This document shows positions 62,076-62,311 of a stretch of DNA of 62,311 bases, in pieces. A program made the translations under genes and the position numbers. The stretch comes from Asparagopsis taxiformis. Its lineage: Eukaryota; Rhodophyta; Florideophyceae; Bonnemaisoniales; Bonnemaisoniaceae. Position 1 is the stretch's first letter, and every line of letters starts with the position of its first letter. The stretch covers positions 1-62,311 of the forward strand of contig JALQPE010000094.1 of the NCBI GenBank assembly GCA_030407315.1. Reading direction: 5' to 3'. The notes under the pieces were generated by a model, which was not told the DNA's origin, ran no database searches, and was given only the letters and a program-made list of their open reading frames with translations.

Positions 62076-62311
62076 TGTGGAACCACGTTAGTTCTAGATA
62101 GCTGGTACGAGCTACGGACACGCTGTCCTTAACGAAACGAAACGAGCAGTCCACCCGCTGGTGTTTTGACTGTATGTTAGGTAGGAAGGTAGAGTGGTTA
62201 GCGAGTAGACACGAGCGTCACGACGCAACAATCCACGCGAGGATTACGTTAGCACACGAGGTGGTACGTCACCGGAGGCGCTCTCAACCAAGCCCGGAGG
62301 CACTACACGCA
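62076..62311 (-). repeat. 5' LTR of element 2, truncated by window end
   Basis: Begins TGTGGAACC and follows the sequence of 49261-49497; about 420 bp of the LTR lie beyond the window. Confidence 0.93.

Larger units (their letters stand above)
49261..62311 (-). mobile_element. Ty3/gypsy LTR retrotransposon, element 2 (5' LTR cut by window end)
   Basis: On the - strand it reads: 5' LTR (from 62076, truncated), primer-binding site, gag (61976-59927), PR, RT, RH, IN, chromodomain (to about 54750), a repeat-bearing spacer, polypurine tract and 3' LTR (49915-49261). On the + strand, between the chromodomain and the 3' LTR, lie antisense genes homologous to those of element 1. Gag and pol are frame-broken in many places. 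The element is much richer in CG and CGT words than its flanks. Proteins are clearly homologous to element 1, but the LTRs are unrelated. Confidence 0.93.

Overview
The window is eukaryotic nuclear DNA made almost entirely of nested, mostly decayed transposable elements, with very few candidate host genes. The two introns I can place are short (92 and about 94 nt, GT-AG), and the DNA mixes Ty3/gypsy, Ty1/copia, PIF/Harbinger and large DNA transposons. This would fit a compact but TE-rich algal genome such as a florideophyte red alga (Chondrus-like). The organism assignment is inference of low to moderate strength.

Layout. 1-12444: Ty3/gypsy element 1 on + (LTRs about 1.2% diverged), carrying gag, a frame-broken pol, a chromodomain tail, and then two to three long genes on the opposite strand between pol and the 3' LTR. 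It is inserted in a Ty1/copia element whose 3' half follows (12445-14362). 15792-16620: a foldback element with identical 263-bp arms. 17178-18004: a five-finger C2H2 protein gene with one intron, the best host gene candidate. 21060-24298: a dead PIF/Harbinger element (transposase on +, Myb/SANT-like partner on -), split by a solo LTR of gypsy family 2. 24.3-26.6 kb: minisatellite and palindrome-rich DNA.

26884-35796, the most interesting block: three long intronless genes in a row on the - strand. They are a ParB-like domain fused to a beta-class DNA methyltransferase (1010 aa), a DUF7869-like protein with a D-D-D RNase H-like signature (837 aa), and a Plavaka/CACTA-like transposase (804 aa, or about 1028 aa through an in-frame TAA). 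I read this as a large DNA transposon carrying its own bacterial-type DNA-modification enzyme. Degraded paralogues of two of its genes lie on the + strand at 37113-38194 and 43941-44198. Near-perfect palindromes occur throughout, including a 104-bp one next to the methyltransferase start and two related hairpins at 26529 and 45393.

39.3-45.3 kb holds a decayed acidic/disordered gene, a Ser/Thr/Pro-rich protein gene with 72-bp repeats, and an unrecognised ORF. 46663-47347 is a solo LTR of family 1 (TSD CATTG), inserted next to the start codon of a small acidic ORF. 49261-62311 (continuing past the window) is Ty3/gypsy element 2 on the - strand. It is CG-rich and frameshifted throughout, but has the same layout as element 1: same primer-binding site, chromodomain, and a homologous antisense gene module, here on +. 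That module is conserved between two strongly diverged elements, which makes it a real component of this retrotransposon lineage.
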